Source: Acrasis kona
Taxonomy: Eukaryota > Heterolobosea > Eutetramitea > Acrasida > Acrasidae
DNA length: 39,669 nt
Reading direction: 5' to 3'
Assembly: GCA_026419775.2 (NCBI GenBank)
Contig: JAOPGA020001065.1
Span: 1 to 39,669 of the forward strand
In this document: piece by piece, positions 21,382-31,698 of the stretch
Layout: the number at the start of each line of letters is the position of its first letter
Numbering within the stretch: position 1 is the first letter of the stretch
Translations under genes and position numbers: made by a program
Notes under the pieces: generated by a model
What the model was told of the DNA's origin: nothing
Database searches by the model: none
The model's input: the letters and a program-made list of their open reading frames with translations, nothing else

Positions 21382-21780
21382 TCATTCGGCGAAGTAACGG
21401 AGGGGCAACGGTTTATGACCACAATGGAATTGTCTTACAATAATATATGAACCAACATCTTCTTTTACTAATACCAATCCTTCGGTGCCATCCTTTACTT
21501 TAAATGTTCTTTTGCTAAGATCTCATTTGTTAATTTGTACTTTTGCGATCCAAGACATATACTTCCAGATCTAAAAGCTTATGTAATAGGACTTTCTGTT
21601 TCATCCATGTTGTGCTTGACGAAGGTTTCCATCGTTTGACTTTTCCAAAACATTCTGGAACTTGTCTGTTGGAATTTTGTTCTGATTTTGTTTTGTTGGT
21701 CAAATGCGGACCAAAATTTTGTTCTCCAAAAGAACGATAGATTGCGGACCGGATGTGTTCCGGAAGCTTTTGTTCGGAGC
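21382..21780 (-). other. Possible degraded or mis-sequenced minus-strand gene in intergenic region
   Basis: This 548-base gap (21343-21890) holds protein-like minus-strand pieces. A C-terminal stretch 'VKDGTEGLVLVKEDVGSYII' ends at a TGA at 21382-21384. An upstream piece with 'CFGKVKRWKPSSSTTW' and 'LLHKLLDLEVYVLDRK' lies at about 21545-21715. They do not join in one frame with any normal-sized intron (the only GT-AG candidate, 21515-21540, is 26 bases). It could be a decayed gene or one broken by base errors. No ATG start was found. Confidence 0.25.
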
Positions 21781-21890
21781 CCTAGCTCTAAACTCCCATC
21801 TTGCTTTCAAGATGCTTTAATTCGTATCAATCGTATTATAATCAAAATTGTAAATAAAAATTTACATTTGATCAACCGTAATTTTTCGAA

Positions 21891-22586
21891 ATGGCAGAGC
21901 AACAAGACTTCGATAAAGAGAAGTTCAACGCGGCTTGCGACAAGGTCTATAAAGATCAAGGTATCTTCTTCTTGAATGCTTACTGGGCAGAACACTCCGC
22001 ATCAGCTCCTGAAGTGTGGAATGCCTACCAAACATTTCTGACTTTGGATAAGGAGACCGGATTATCTTTAGATCAGTTCAACTCGAACAGATTACTCGAA
22101 AAAATGGGACAGACAATGACTGCCACCAAGTTCAAAGAAGAATTTGGAAAGTTAGATCAAAATTACGACAAAAAGATGGGCTTATTGGAGTACTGTGTTT
22201 GGAAGTTCCAAGTCCAAATTGCAGAACTCTTATCAAGACCTCAAGGAACAAATGAAGCTTTGGAGGAGGCAACTCGCGCTTTAAATGCTGTTGAAGCGGA
22301 AATAAATAGAATCGAGTCTGAAAAGACAAGGCTTGGTGAGTTATCTCAAGGTGAGGGTGTCAAGGCAGTTAGAGCTAAGAATGAGCTTGCTCAACTAATT
22401 TCAAAGGATCCCACAGCTTTGAACAAAGCTCAACTTGATGCTAAACTAGCGCTGAAGAGAGCTGAGAAAGCTGGAAATTTGTCATCTCAAGGGCAACTTT
22501 GGTGGATGAACCGTCAGTTGGAGGAAGCTGCCAAATATAAACCAAGTAATAACTTGAAGAAGCACGAAGCTTTCGAAAAAAAGTAA
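21891..22586 (+). CDS. EF-hand-like coiled-coil protein
   Basis: Single exon, 231 residues from the ATG at 21891. Residues 1-115 are helical with a degenerate EF-hand-like loop ('KLDQNYDKKMGLLEY', then CVWKF), the 'D.N.D..M...EY' pattern seen in calcium-binding cytoskeletal proteins of fungi and protists. Residues 120-200 form a charged coiled coil (EEATRALNAVEAEINRIESE region). There is no signal peptide and there are no membrane segments, so a cytosolic, probably cytoskeleton-linked role is inferred. Codon use and the clean single exon suggest an expressed gene. The name of the family is not certain. Confidence 0.75.
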   Translation: MAEQQDFDKEKFNAACDKVYKDQGIFFLNAYWAEHSASAPEVWNAYQTFLTLDKETGLSLDQFNSNRLLEKMGQTMTATKFKEEFGKLDQNYDKKMGLLEYCVWKFQVQIAELLSRPQGTNEALEEATRALNAVEAEINRIESEKTRLGELSQGEGVKAVRAKNELAQLISKDPTALNKAQLDAKLALKRAEKAGNLSSQGQLWWMNRQLEEAAKYKPSNNLKKHEAFEKK

Positions 22587-22664
22587 ATTAAAAAATTTTG
22601 ACATGAATTCAAGATGTTCAATAATCCAACATTAAGAGGTCATCTTGTTGGATCAGAATAGCAA

Positions 22665-22830
22665 TCAAATGATGCTTTTTTTACGTGCAGGGTTCTTTTC
22701 ATTCTCTAGCTTGTCCTTCTTAACTTCAGATATGTATTGCTGCCTCAATCTTCTCCACTCTGTCCCTTTCTAAAGGATTTCAGTTCTTGGTTGGATTTTC
22801 TTGTCGTCCTATTAATTAAATTCACTACAT
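22665..22830 (-). CDS. Small hypothetical basic protein (frame uncertain)
   Basis: The 348-base gap 22587-22934 contains a protein-like minus-strand end: 'KGTEWRRLRQQYISEVKKDK', then LENEKNPARKK, with a stop at 22665-22667. Upstream, 'TTRKSNQELKSFRKG' lies in another frame, and the two would join if one base were missing from the AAAGGG run near 22769. The start would then be an ATG near 22830, split by a 20-base GT-AG stretch, which is doubtful. The charged helical composition resembles small mitochondrial assembly factors, but I cannot name it. Confidence 0.3.
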
Positions 22831-22934
22831 ATCTTTGAGATACTAATAGGATTGACAATTACAAAACCTTACCTTCTAATTTATAATAGAACCTCAGTAT
22901 GATTTGTAACAAAGAATTATTATAATAAAATACT

Positions 22935-24704
22935 TTAATAAAGATCAGCACTCAACTGACTAGTGGTGGGAGGTATAATCAACGTCTTCACATCAGACGG
23001 AACAAAAGTAGCGCTCTGCACATTCCTTCCTAGATTCTTCACTTTTGCATATTCAATGTACACATCTCCATCAGGTCCCTGCAACATGTCAATCACATTC
23101 TTCATATTCTCCAATTCAAGTTTCAATTTATTTCTCTTTTGATGACCAGACGCCGAAGCCTCCGCAGTGGCCTCCTCCAACAACCTACTTCCCTCGATCC
23201 TTGCCTTCTCAATTACTTCCTTCTTGTAATTTCCAATTTCAATCTCAATCAAACTTTTACGGAGCTTTGCAACTTCGGTTTCATTCTCTATTCTCTCCTT
23301 CTCCGCAGCAAATTCAGCGCTGTCGTTTAATTTTTTACACATGATCTTCATGGAAGATTTTATGGATTCATCCAACAATAATGCCAATTCAGAATCAACA
23401 GGTTTAACCTGCTTCACATCCAGAGAAAACACCAAAAAATTAAATTCAGAAAAGAACCGTCCGTAATGGACTTGTTTTGAATTGTTATTTTTATTTGTAA
23501 ACTCGTAATCTTTAAATAGAGCGGATCTAAGAATAGTGCTACTGGAAGTGTGGAAACTCTCAAAGTCATGAGTAGAGGCCTGCTCTCTAATTCTACTCCT
23601 CATGGATTGACAACTATAACCAATGAAATCACCATGGAACACTTTATATAATTCATCATCGTTCAAGATCAAGAATTTCCACTTGTAGGAGATGACCATG
23701 TTCAAAACAGCATTATCCTTTGTGCGGACTTCAAATGAATCAATCATGAAATCAGGACCCAAGTTAACTTTTGCGATGGAGATTGCATTTTCTACTTTGG
23801 GAATGCCTCCGCTGATCTTGACCACTCTGACACCTTCATGTGGTTCAAGAATGTGACACACTGGACCTAAAATGTACTTTTCTTTATTAGACCTATAGTC
23901 AGTAATGGCTACAATTTCATTCTTTTGAATGTTGATGGAATAGGCACGACTGGATGTTGCAGAACTTGCATCAATGGCACTACATTCTTCGGCAGATAGT
24001 TCCTTATTGTATTCCTTTTCGTTCACTTCCAACATGTATGATGTGGGTCCTTTGACTCTGATGGGTGTTAATGACTGGTGATGAGTGATTTTGATGACAT
24101 TACAATTTAAGTTCGGAGGTGTCAGTGTTTTGAATGTAGACCGCTTCATTCTCTCCAATGTTGATGGCATCAAAAGTACCAACAATTTCTTCATTAGGGT
24201 TTGGAAAATGTAGTGCAGGTCCTTTGACTCTGTGTAAGACTCCAGCATCGTCGCCTTCTGTTGCCTTTACGAAGAGGTATTGATTTTTACCAAGCAGTAC
24301 CGCATCTTTTACTAGGCCTTCACATCTTTCAAATGGATAGAGGGACAAGATTAATGGACCTCTTCTGATTTCAATCTGGCCCATGACACATTGTTTTCTA
24401 AAGATTAATAAAATGGTAATCATGTTTTACGTTTCAGGATTGTATGGATTGAGAACTTCTACATATTGACCTTCTTTTACGACCAACTTTGCTCTCTTGT
24501 CTCCAATCAAGGTTTTGGTGGCTGGTAGAATAAATCTCTTTGGTCCTTCAATCTAGTAGAATTTATTTAGTAATCAATGATGAAAATGCTCACTAGTTCA
24601 ATCTCTCCAGTTTCATTGTTGAGCACATGACAATATGTATCCTGGAATAAAATCATTGGAGCGGACATGTTGTGATGTTGTTTTCTTGTTCCTGGTGTGT
24701 TCAT
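22935..24704 (-). CDS. MVP: Short major vault protein (MVP) paralogue 1
   Basis: Four exons with introns 24553-24593, 24398-24430 and 24058-24103 (33-46 bases), 549 residues from ATG 24704. The N-terminal part consists of MVP repeats, with the characteristic 'YVEVLNPYNPET' and repeated 'V.GP..Y.L' strands (RVKGPALHFPNPNEE, LVKGPTSYMLEVNE). The shoulder domain follows ('VNLGPDFMIDSFEVRTKDNA', then MVISYKWKF), and then a charged helix (about residues 430-515) corresponding to the cap helix. Typical MVPs have nine repeats and about 840-890 residues. This one has about five repeats and a short cap helix. MVP polymerises into the vault shell in the cytosol. Whether this form can do so is open. It is arranged head to head with paralogue 2. 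Confidence 0.88.
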
Positions 24705-24774
24705 TTCGAGGGAGACCAATTTGAAATAAACCAATCATCTTGAGTTCTGTAATTGTTCCAAAAGCTCAAAACAA
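24705..24774. promoter_or_regulatory. 70-base bidirectional promoter between the two MVP genes
   Basis: Only 70 bases separate the two divergent ATG codons (24704 and 24775). Two CCAAT pentamers lie at 24716-24720 and 24731-24735, 15 bases apart. CCAAT boxes are common in bidirectional promoters, so co-expression of the pair is inferred. No TATA box is seen. Confidence 0.5.
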
Positions 24775-26340
24775 ATGACAACAACACTATTGAAGCCTTT
24801 CCAGTATTTGTACGTTCAGAACAACGATTCTGGTGTAATCAAAACGATCGTCGGACCTACAAGAGTTGAATTCGCTTCCAATGAGCAGAAACTAGGAGAA
24901 GTAGTCCAATGCAGAATAGTCACCAAAGACGAATATGCAATCATCAAGAATCCCTACAACCAAGCTACTAAGCAATTAGAAATGGGAGATAGAAAAGTCG
25001 TGGTAGGACCCACCGCCATCGCACTTCAATACGGAGAATCATTCGAAGTAGTTGAGCACGTTCACATTCTCGCCAAGAATCAAGCCCTAAGACTAACAGC
25101 CCTTCAAAGTCACGACGACAAATCAGCAGGAACTGTATGGCAGGTCAAAGGACCATGTAGATTCATACCAAACAAGTACACTCAAGTGCAAAGAGTGATT
25201 GATGCCATTCTCATTAATCAGAATGAGGGCATTTATGTAATTGACACGGAGACGTCCACCAAAAAATTAATCAAAGGACCGCGCGCTTACTTGTTAGAAG
25301 CAAGCGAAGAACTTTATTATAAGCAGTATTCTCAATCAGAGATTAGCGCGCTCAATTTGTCACTAGTGCCAAAGTACCAGGCAACGTCAATAACCATTCA
25401 AAAGAGCCATGTTGTTTGCATTCTTGATGCAGATAAGAACGAGAGAGTGGTGGTTGGTCCCTCATCTGTTCTGCTTTCTCCCGAAGAGCACGTAAAGTGT
25501 TTGGAGTTGTCTGCTGGAAAGCCAAAAATTCCAAAACAAATTAAGGCAGCTATAATAAAGTTGGGTCCTGATTTTATGACTGATACGTTCGAAGTGAGAA
25601 CTCGCGATAACGCGGCACTTCACTTGGTTTTAACTTATAAATGGATGCTTGATGAGGACGAACCTCACAAGGTGTTTTCCCTCCCTGACTTTATTGGTTA
25701 CGCGTGCACAACGTTGTGTTCCAGTATCAGAGAGGAAGCTGCCATGTATACATTTGAACAATTCCATTCCAAAACTGTCGAGATCATTAGAGGTGTGCTT
25801 TTTAAAAACCACGAAATGATGTCTAATGGTGAAAAGAAGACTGTGTTCGGCTTGTTGTTTGACGAGATTAATCTGTTGATCTCCGAAGTTGATGTCAAGA
25901 GTGTGAAGCCAGTCAACTCTGAAATTAATAAATTGTTAAATCAATCAATAAAAAGTAACATGATCATTGTTTGTAATAAAATGGAACAAGATGCCAACAA
26001 GGAAGCAGAGAAGGAGAAGATTAAAGCAGAAAGCGAGATCCAAAAAATTAGAGAATCTCTTATTGACATTGAGAATGAGAACGAGAGATTGAGGAGTATT
26101 GAGAGAGCAAAGATTAATGGGTTGGTTTTGATTGAGAAAGGAAAGAGAGCGACTGAAGCTCAAAACATCAAATACGAATCTGATGTTGCAGTTGATCTGG
26201 AACACATGAGATCAACAATTGCATTGTTGAATAGTGAGAATGGCAAGAAGTATCTAGAGTTACAAAGGGTGAACAATATGAGCAATGTCAAGCAGACCTG
26301 GTATCTTGCATGTGATAATAAAGCATCTGTTGCACTTTAA
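24775..26340 (+). CDS. MVP: Short major vault protein (MVP) paralogue 2
   Basis: Single exon, 521 residues. MVP repeats run from residue 5 ('KPFQYLYVQNNDSGVIKTIV') through 'YAIIKNPYNQAT', 'KVVVGPTAIALQYGESFEVV', 'VWQVKGPCRFIPNKY' and 'LIKGPRAYLLEASEE'. The shoulder domain is about 245-370 ('IKLGPDFMTDTFEVRTRDNA', then LVLTYKW and FIGYACTTLCSSIREEA). A coiled cap-type helix follows (about 400-495). As in paralogue 1, about four MVP repeats and most of the cap helix and cap ring are absent relative to canonical MVP. It is clearly diverged from paralogue 1 and is intronless while paralogue 1 has three introns, so the duplication is old or involved retroposition. It is likely co-regulated with paralogue 1 through the shared 70-base promoter. 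Confidence 0.9.
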   Translation: MTTTLLKPFQYLYVQNNDSGVIKTIVGPTRVEFASNEQKLGEVVQCRIVTKDEYAIIKNPYNQATKQLEMGDRKVVVGPTAIALQYGESFEVVEHVHILAKNQALRLTALQSHDDKSAGTVWQVKGPCRFIPNKYTQVQRVIDAILINQNEGIYVIDTETSTKKLIKGPRAYLLEASEELYYKQYSQSEISALNLSLVPKYQATSITIQKSHVVCILDADKNERVVVGPSSVLLSPEEHVKCLELSAGKPKIPKQIKAAIIKLGPDFMTDTFEVRTRDNAALHLVLTYKWMLDEDEPHKVFSLPDFIGYACTTLCSSIREEAAMYTFEQFHSKTVEIIRGVLFKNHEMMSNGEKKTVFGLLFDEINLLISEVDVKSVKPVNSEINKLLNQSIKSNMIIVCNKMEQDANKEAEKEKIKAESEIQKIRESLIDIENENERLRSIERAKINGLVLIEKGKRATEAQNIKYESDVAVDLEHMRSTIALLNSENGKKYLELQRVNNMSNVKQTWYLACDNKASVAL

Positions 26341-26388
26341 ACTTTATTCACCACAAGGCCTCGTAAAACTCCATATTTATTCTAGAAA

Positions 26389-26648
26389 ATGGTGAGTCCG
26401 ATTTTCTCAATTTATTCTACAAAAAAAAATTATGTAGCTGCTTTACAACAATTTCTCCGAAAATAGGTTGTGAGCGATCGATCAATAGGAATCAACATGA
26501 ACAAGAGGAAGAATCCAAACGAGATAAATCAAAGATCGAAAGCTACAAGTTCGCCGGAGTCTATCAGAAGCTACCTAATCTCTACAGTGTCGAAACAAAT
26601 ACATCACACTTGTGGGGGGATTCATTCACTAAAGCACCCAACAACTAA
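26389..26648 (+). CDS. Small hypothetical protein (exon structure tentative)
   Basis: Begins 49 bases after the MVP paralogue 2 stop. An ATG at 26389-26391 is followed at once by GTGAGT. With intron 26392-26437 (46 bases) removed, the frame reads MLLYNNFSENR. The best protein-like continuation (EEESKRDKSKIESYKFAGVY, then SVETNTSHLWGDSF and a stop at 26646-26648) joins in frame only if 26467-26488, a 22-base GT-AG stretch, is also removed, or if a single-base slip is present. The product would be 63 residues. No family was recognised. Confidence 0.35.
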
Positions 26649-26744
26649 GAAGGACATAATGCATCTAAACAATGAGTACATAACAAAGTAACGAAAAAAA
26701 CATGATTAATCTAACACATTATTAGTATTATAAAAAAACTCCCT

Positions 26745-27290
26745 ATGAAACCACTCAAAGATAACAGAGTTTATTTTGACGACCACTTCGCCTTACAAAC
26801 CAATAATTTTCCAAAGTTTTTGACATCTAGTGAGGTATTTGACTTTGAGAACATGACAGAAGAAACTTGCGACCCCTGCATCTCCTTTGAGACTAAGCTC
26901 AGACCTAAAAAATCTACTAATAAAAAAAAACTTTTAAAAAACATTCCAACCAGCATCAAGATTGACAAAGTTACTCAGAAACGAAAAAATTACGATCAGA
27001 TCCCAATCACAAACTTTACATGCTCAAAGTCTGCTCAACAAGCCGCCCTTAATCAGAAAGAAAAGTTCAAAAGTGAAAATTGTCAAGATGATGCTTTAAT
27101 CATAAATGAGCCAAAAGCAAAGAAATTAAAACTCAAGTTAAGGAAGCATCCTCCTGTGCTATCTCCATCAAAGCCACAAAACAAAAAAGAATGTTCGCAA
27201 GATGTTGTTTCGAGAAAAGTGGATTTTGGTCAAATGTTACTTTATCAGTTGGATACATTATTGGTTGAAGCATTGTTTGGTTGTGAATAA
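26745..27290 (+). CDS. Hypothetical Lys-rich protein, probably nuclear
   Basis: Single exon of 181 residues from ATG 26745. It has an N-terminal Phe/Asp-rich stretch, two basic clusters that could serve as nuclear localisation signals (RPKKSTNKKKLLK at about 54 and KAKKLKLKLRKH at about 126), and a more hydrophobic C-terminus (MLLYQLDTLLVEALFG). No recognised domain. The stop is only 11 bases from the stop of the convergent SDR gene. It could be a DNA-linked factor, but this is composition only. Confidence 0.55.
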   Translation: MKPLKDNRVYFDDHFALQTNNFPKFLTSSEVFDFENMTEETCDPCISFETKLRPKKSTNKKKLLKNIPTSIKIDKVTQKRKNYDQIPITNFTCSKSAQQAALNQKEKFKSENCQDDALIINEPKAKKLKLKLRKHPPVLSPSKPQNKKECSQDVVSRKVDFGQMLLYQLDTLLVEALFGCE

Positions 27291-27301
27291 AATTTTGTTT
27301 A

Positions 27302-28306
27302 TTATAGTTTTGAAGGAGTCCCGCTTACATATTTTGATATAATTCCGTCGACTGTTTTTGCTGACACGGCCTTGATAAGTGGAATAATTCTTGGTAGCAT
27401 CTGGAATCTTTCATCTCTTTTACCGATGGCCACAGCATATAATGTACCATTTACACAATCTTCTACGCTCATAAACTTGCTCTTGTCTTTGTATTGGCTG
27501 TCGTTGTTATCTTTCAAAACATGTCTTGAACGAATGTCGGTATCAACCCATCCTGGGCACATGACTGTAATTTTCAATGTTGAATCTTTGCCCAGCTCAT
27601 TGCGCAATACTTCAAAAAATCCATTTACTGCGTACTTGCTGCTGCAGTAGGCTGTTCGGTATGGTACGCCTATAAGCCCGGACATACTAGACATCACTCC
27701 GATTCTGCCGCTGCAAAGAGTGAATAAATATGTTACGTGCATTCGTACTTTTGTGACTTTTTCAAATGAGGAAGTGCATGGAAAGTAAAATTAACGTATC
27801 CCTTGAAGTTAACTTGCATCATTTTACTATTCGGTGAGATTTGTTAAAAGAGCAGATACTTACTCAAAAACGCTCAAATCTGTCATTTCTTGAAAAGGTT
27901 GACTGCCACTTATTCCAGCATTAAGCATCAGCACGTCAATTCCACCAAATGCCTGCAATGTTTTTTCTACTGCTTTCTTGCAATCGTTCTGGTCTGTTAC
28001 ATCGCAAGTAATAGCAATGGCATCTTGAGCACCCTTCAATTTACACTCCTGTGCTAGAGATTCAAGTAAATCTGCACTCCTAGCACATAGAGCGAGTCTA
28101 ACGTAATGATGATACTGCATACTATGAATATGTCCTCACTTTGTGCCATATTGTGATAATGTTAGCGAAAGGCCTTTTCCAATACCCATTGATGCTCCTG
28201 TTATGATCACAACTTTGTTTTTATAAAATTCCCTCGTCTCATTCTCTTTATCTTTTCTAATGTTTATGAGGCTGAGCAGGTTGTCGCCAATGATGGGATG
28301 TGACAT
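27302..28306 (-). CDS. Short-chain dehydrogenase/reductase, DHRS7-like
   Basis: Four exons with introns 28098-28139, 27827-27863 and 27711-27748 (37-42 bases), 295 residues. Nucleotide-binding motif TGASMGIGKG (about residues 37-46), LCARS (favouring NADP through the Arg), CDV then NAGISG, catalytic Ser in 'GVMSSMSGL', and Tyr-Lys in 'YCSSK' preceded by PYRTA as in DHRS7/DHRS7B enzymes. 'MCPGWVDTDI' closes the fold. The SDR reductase or dehydrogenase substrate is probably a lipid, steroid or retinoid, which the sequence cannot fix. The N-terminus is a soluble 33-residue leader without a strong membrane anchor. Confidence 0.9.
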
Positions 28307-28426
28307 TGTTTGTAAACAGTCAACTGGATTTTAGTGAACAAAAGTTTATGAAAAACATCAGATATAAAAGTTAAATAACAAGAAAGATTGAAAAAACTTT
28401 TTATAATTTGTATTTTAATAAACATG

Positions 28427-29008
28427 TCATTTATTTTGAGGACGTTTCTTACTCTTATTCACCACATCCTTCTTGGACACAATTGGTTTGATGTTTCCTG
28501 TATCAAGAAGGTTGCCTACTAGAATTACAATCTAGAGTCATGTCATTTGATTTCATAAAAGTATTTTGGTACGGCCACTTGTTTCTGATTGGACTTCTCT
28601 GATGTTGTTTTTGGTTTGTTGTCATCGTATGATAGACCTGTTACAACGTTTTAACAGGCCTCTTTTGCTTGTTGTAGCTGTGAGCTCGATGGACCTCCAC
28701 ACCTCAAAAGTTTCCTTCTTCTCTTGTATGAGATTACTATGAAAGACAAACAATGAATATATTAATAAATTCAGGTGCCATTGTGAGAAATTTCGGTTAG
28801 TTGTAACATCCGAAATATAGTGGCTTGTAAAACATGTTTTTCAAACGTCGATTACCAACTGTCAAGACTGTCGTGTTAGTCGTGTATTTGAATCTACGTC
28901 ATGAATAGCGGAAAGTGTCTTTGTATGTTGCTTGTTTGTTGACATTGACTTATCGATTAAAAATTGTTCGCGATTGGTGTTGGTGAGCTTTCTTCTCAAT
29001 GATTTCAT
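28427..29008 (-). CDS. Small hypothetical gene, exon structure partly resolved
   Basis: The last exon reads 'IVILVGNLLDTGNIKPIVSK' then KDVVNKSKKRPQNK with a stop at 28427-28429. It is joined by a 47-base GT-AG intron (about 28532-28578) to an exon holding 'VVTGLSYDDNKPKTTSEKSN'. Further upstream 'NLIQEKKETFEVWRSIELTA' then TTSKRGLL is in the neighbouring frame, and one A fewer in the AAAA run near 28651 would fuse the two. A likely first exon starts at ATG 29008 (MKSLRRKLTNTNREQFLIDK), 129 bases from the divergent RRM-HMG-LOTUS start. The link from there to the NLIQ exon is unresolved. No family was recognised. Confidence 0.4.
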
Positions 29009-29137
29009 ACTCTCATCGTGCTGAACATTGTTGCGCAAATGTTTACATTATGAGCCGGCATGTACACGTTTAATATTGTTGTAACTCTTCTTCAACCAAA
29101 TTTGTGTTAACAAAAAACTAAAGTTGATAGGCTTACA

Positions 29138-31419
29138 ATGGGCCACTTCAGGGAAGTTGCTGGACAGACTATCATAGCACTCCACGAACCAACTTTGATA
29201 CCACTATTTCAAACATCAGAGTTGAAACAATACATTAGAGATTTAGATAATGAACCGATTCATCCAAAATGCGAACAGTGTGGGAAATATCACGACGATG
29301 ACGACGACGATGACGATTCTGGATCTGATGACGACGACGAAGATGATGATTCTTACGAAGACGATGACGATGATGAAGAAGAGGACCACGCGGCAAGACA
29401 AAGGCAATTGCAGCTAGAGGCACTTAAAAGAAAGAAGGAAAAAGAAGAAGAGCAACGAAAAAAGAAATTAGAAGCTCAAAAACTAAAGGAAGAGCAGGAG
29501 GAAGAAAAGAGAAGGAAAAAAGTGGAAGAAGAAAAGAAGAAACAAGAATTGAAAAAGAAGCAGCAAGAAGAGGAGGAACTTCGCCGTAAAAAGAAGAAGG
29601 AGGAGGAAGAAAAGCGAAGAGCGATTGAATTAGAGAGAAAAAAGAAGGAAGAAGAAAGAATGCGCAAAGAAGAGGAGGAAAGAAAAGAACGGTGAGTATA
29701 CATTGATCAACACATGAATCATGACACATGTACAGAAAAAGAATAAAAGAAGAAGAAAGATGGAAGCGTCGTGAAGAAAAAAAGAAGAAATTAGAAGATG
29801 AAGAAAAAAAGAAGGAGGAGTTGCGTCTAAAACAAAAGAAGGAACAAGAAGAAAAGAAAAAGAAGCAACAAGAACAAGAAGAAGCCAAACGCAAAGAAAC
29901 AGAATCTCAAGAACAACGTCAAAGAGAAATTGAAGAACTAGAAGCCAAGTGGCGTCGCGAAGCAGAAGAAGCCAGTCAACGTTTACAATTAGAAGAGACG
30001 CAGCGACAGCTCATTGAAAATCGTAAAAAACAAGATGAATACATTCGTAGAGCCGAAAACGCCAGCAACGACATTACTACCATCTACGTGTCCAACATTC
30101 CATACGATCCATCCGAAACATACTTACGAGAATTATGCGGACCCTTCGGGGCCATCAGCGCCATCAAGAAGAACAACCAACCATATGGTTTCGTACAATT
30201 CGAAAACAGATCAGACGCTGAAAGAGCCATTAATGCTTTACATCACACGGATCGTTCAGGAGAGAGGATTACGGTGAGATGGGCCACAAGACAAGTCAAA
30301 GCACCTACATTACCAACGAACGAAGTCATTACGCCACAAGTAGTGATTCCTTCAGTACCAGTCATGAACAAACCGCCATTAGTACCTTCGTCATTACTCA
30401 TGTCTGGAAACTTTCCTCCCATCATTTCATCATCCACAATACCAACGAATACAAACATTAGAAAACAAATCAACAACATGACGCCCTTTGTACAAAAGAA
30501 TGACATTAGATCCCCATCACCACCCGTGATGCAACCCATCCTACCCAACCAACACATTCCAACCATACCCATCATAACCAGTCAACAACAACCACTTTCA
30601 AGTAACATTACGAACCCATCTCCACCATTACTTGCACCTTTCAGAACCAGTCCATCTCTACCCGACCAACAACAACAAACACCCATCGCTTGGCAATCAC
30701 CAGTAGTCGTTCAACCACAACCGTATCGTCCACAAATCCAACAACAGCAACCAATTATAATGTCGACACCTTCGCCTCCCATTCCCATTTCACACAACCA
30801 AAAAGAAGCAAGATTCGAAATACAATACTCACTGGATGGATACAGAGTCTTCTTCAGAGAGAATCGTCGATTGTTGAGTAACGATTTGACAAAACAACAA
30901 GTTGCACATCACTTGTCCACCATGTGGAATAATCTGACCAATGAGGGACGTGACGTTTACAATAAAAGAGCAGAAAGCGAAAAGACCATACAGAGACCCA
31001 ATATGGACCAACAACAACAACAACAACAGGTACAGTCATCCATTGGTGGCGGTAACGTTGCACAAAGTTTATTTCAATACAATATTCCGGTAGTTGGGTT
31101 GACCAACAACAATCAAGGACCTCCTGTACAACAAACCAACAACATACCTTTCAGTAGCAGAAGAATGGGAGATTTGGACGAGGAAACTTACCGACACATT
31201 TTGAATGTGATCACTGTTGTGATTAGGAAGAGTGGACATTATCTGATGCCTCTTGCGGATTTAGGATTGTTGTTTAAAAACGAAGATGATAAACACAAGT
31301 CTTTTAAGGATTATACACATTTGAAATTGAAGGATTTCTTACAGAGACATGATGATTTGTTTGAGTTGGTTGATTTGAATCAAATAGGAAGTGAGAAGGT
31401 TCGATTGAGACATTTGTAA
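29138..31419 (+). CDS. RRM-HMG box-LOTUS multidomain protein with long acidic/basic coiled coil
   Basis: Two exons across intron 29692-29735 (44 bases), 745 residues. A Cys pair (CEQCG) is followed by an Asp-rich tract (about 52-82), then a Glu/Lys/Arg coiled coil to about residue 290. RRM at about 299-369: RNP2 'TIYVSNI' and RNP1 'YGFVQFEN'. A Pro/Gln-rich linker follows. An HMG-box-like segment lies at about 550-600 ('GYRVFFRENRRLLSNDLT', then MWNNLTNEGRDVYNKRAES). A C-terminal LOTUS/OST-HTH-like winged helix lies at about 667-745 ('MPLADLGLLFKNEDD', 'LKLKDFLQRHDDLFELV'). The combination implies a nucleic-acid-binding regulator that may bridge RNA and chromatin or RNP granules. The assembly of domains is unusual and I know no named equivalent. 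Confidence 0.85.
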
Positions 31420-31503
31420 ATAAAGTAAAAAATTTTGTTGAATTTTTTGTTCTGGTTGATTCGATAAAAAGAGAGACTTGATGTTTTAAAAGTTGTATGA
31501 AAC

Positions 31504-31698
31504 ATGATGACTAATGGTCTTCGACAGAGCGATTTAATGAATTGGGAACAATCAGGTCCAATTGTTGAACAGAAGAGTACGCAGGGTGATGATTCAACTT
31601 TATTTTCTACAATGACGATTCCATCTGAGGAAGATAGTTTGGAGAGTATGGTTAACAGAATGACGTCGGAGGAGTTGCAAATACCCACAACAAACTAG
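31504..31698 (+). CDS. Small hypothetical protein
   Basis: A 64-residue frame from ATG 31504, 85 bases after the stop of the RRM-HMG-LOTUS gene. Acidic and Ser/Thr/Met-rich (DLMNWEQSGPIVEQ, IPSEEDSLESMVNRM). It could be a short independent gene or chance coding in a 3' region. There is no upstream evidence and no known domain. Confidence 0.3.
   Translation: MMTNGLRQSDLMNWEQSGPIVEQKSTQGDDSTLFSTMTIPSEEDSLESMVNRMTSEELQIPTTN

Noticed and set aside
24100-24248. An apparent N-terminus of the MVP paralogue reading through from 24248 in one frame
   Set aside because: It lies in the wrong frame across intron 24058-24103. The spliced form gives TSELKLVKGPTSYML, which fits MVP repeats.
29235-29894. 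Minus-strand His/Arg- and Ser/Phe-rich frames opposite the coiled coil
   Set aside because: They are low-complexity shadows of the Asp, Glu and Lys codons of the RRM-HMG-LOTUS gene.
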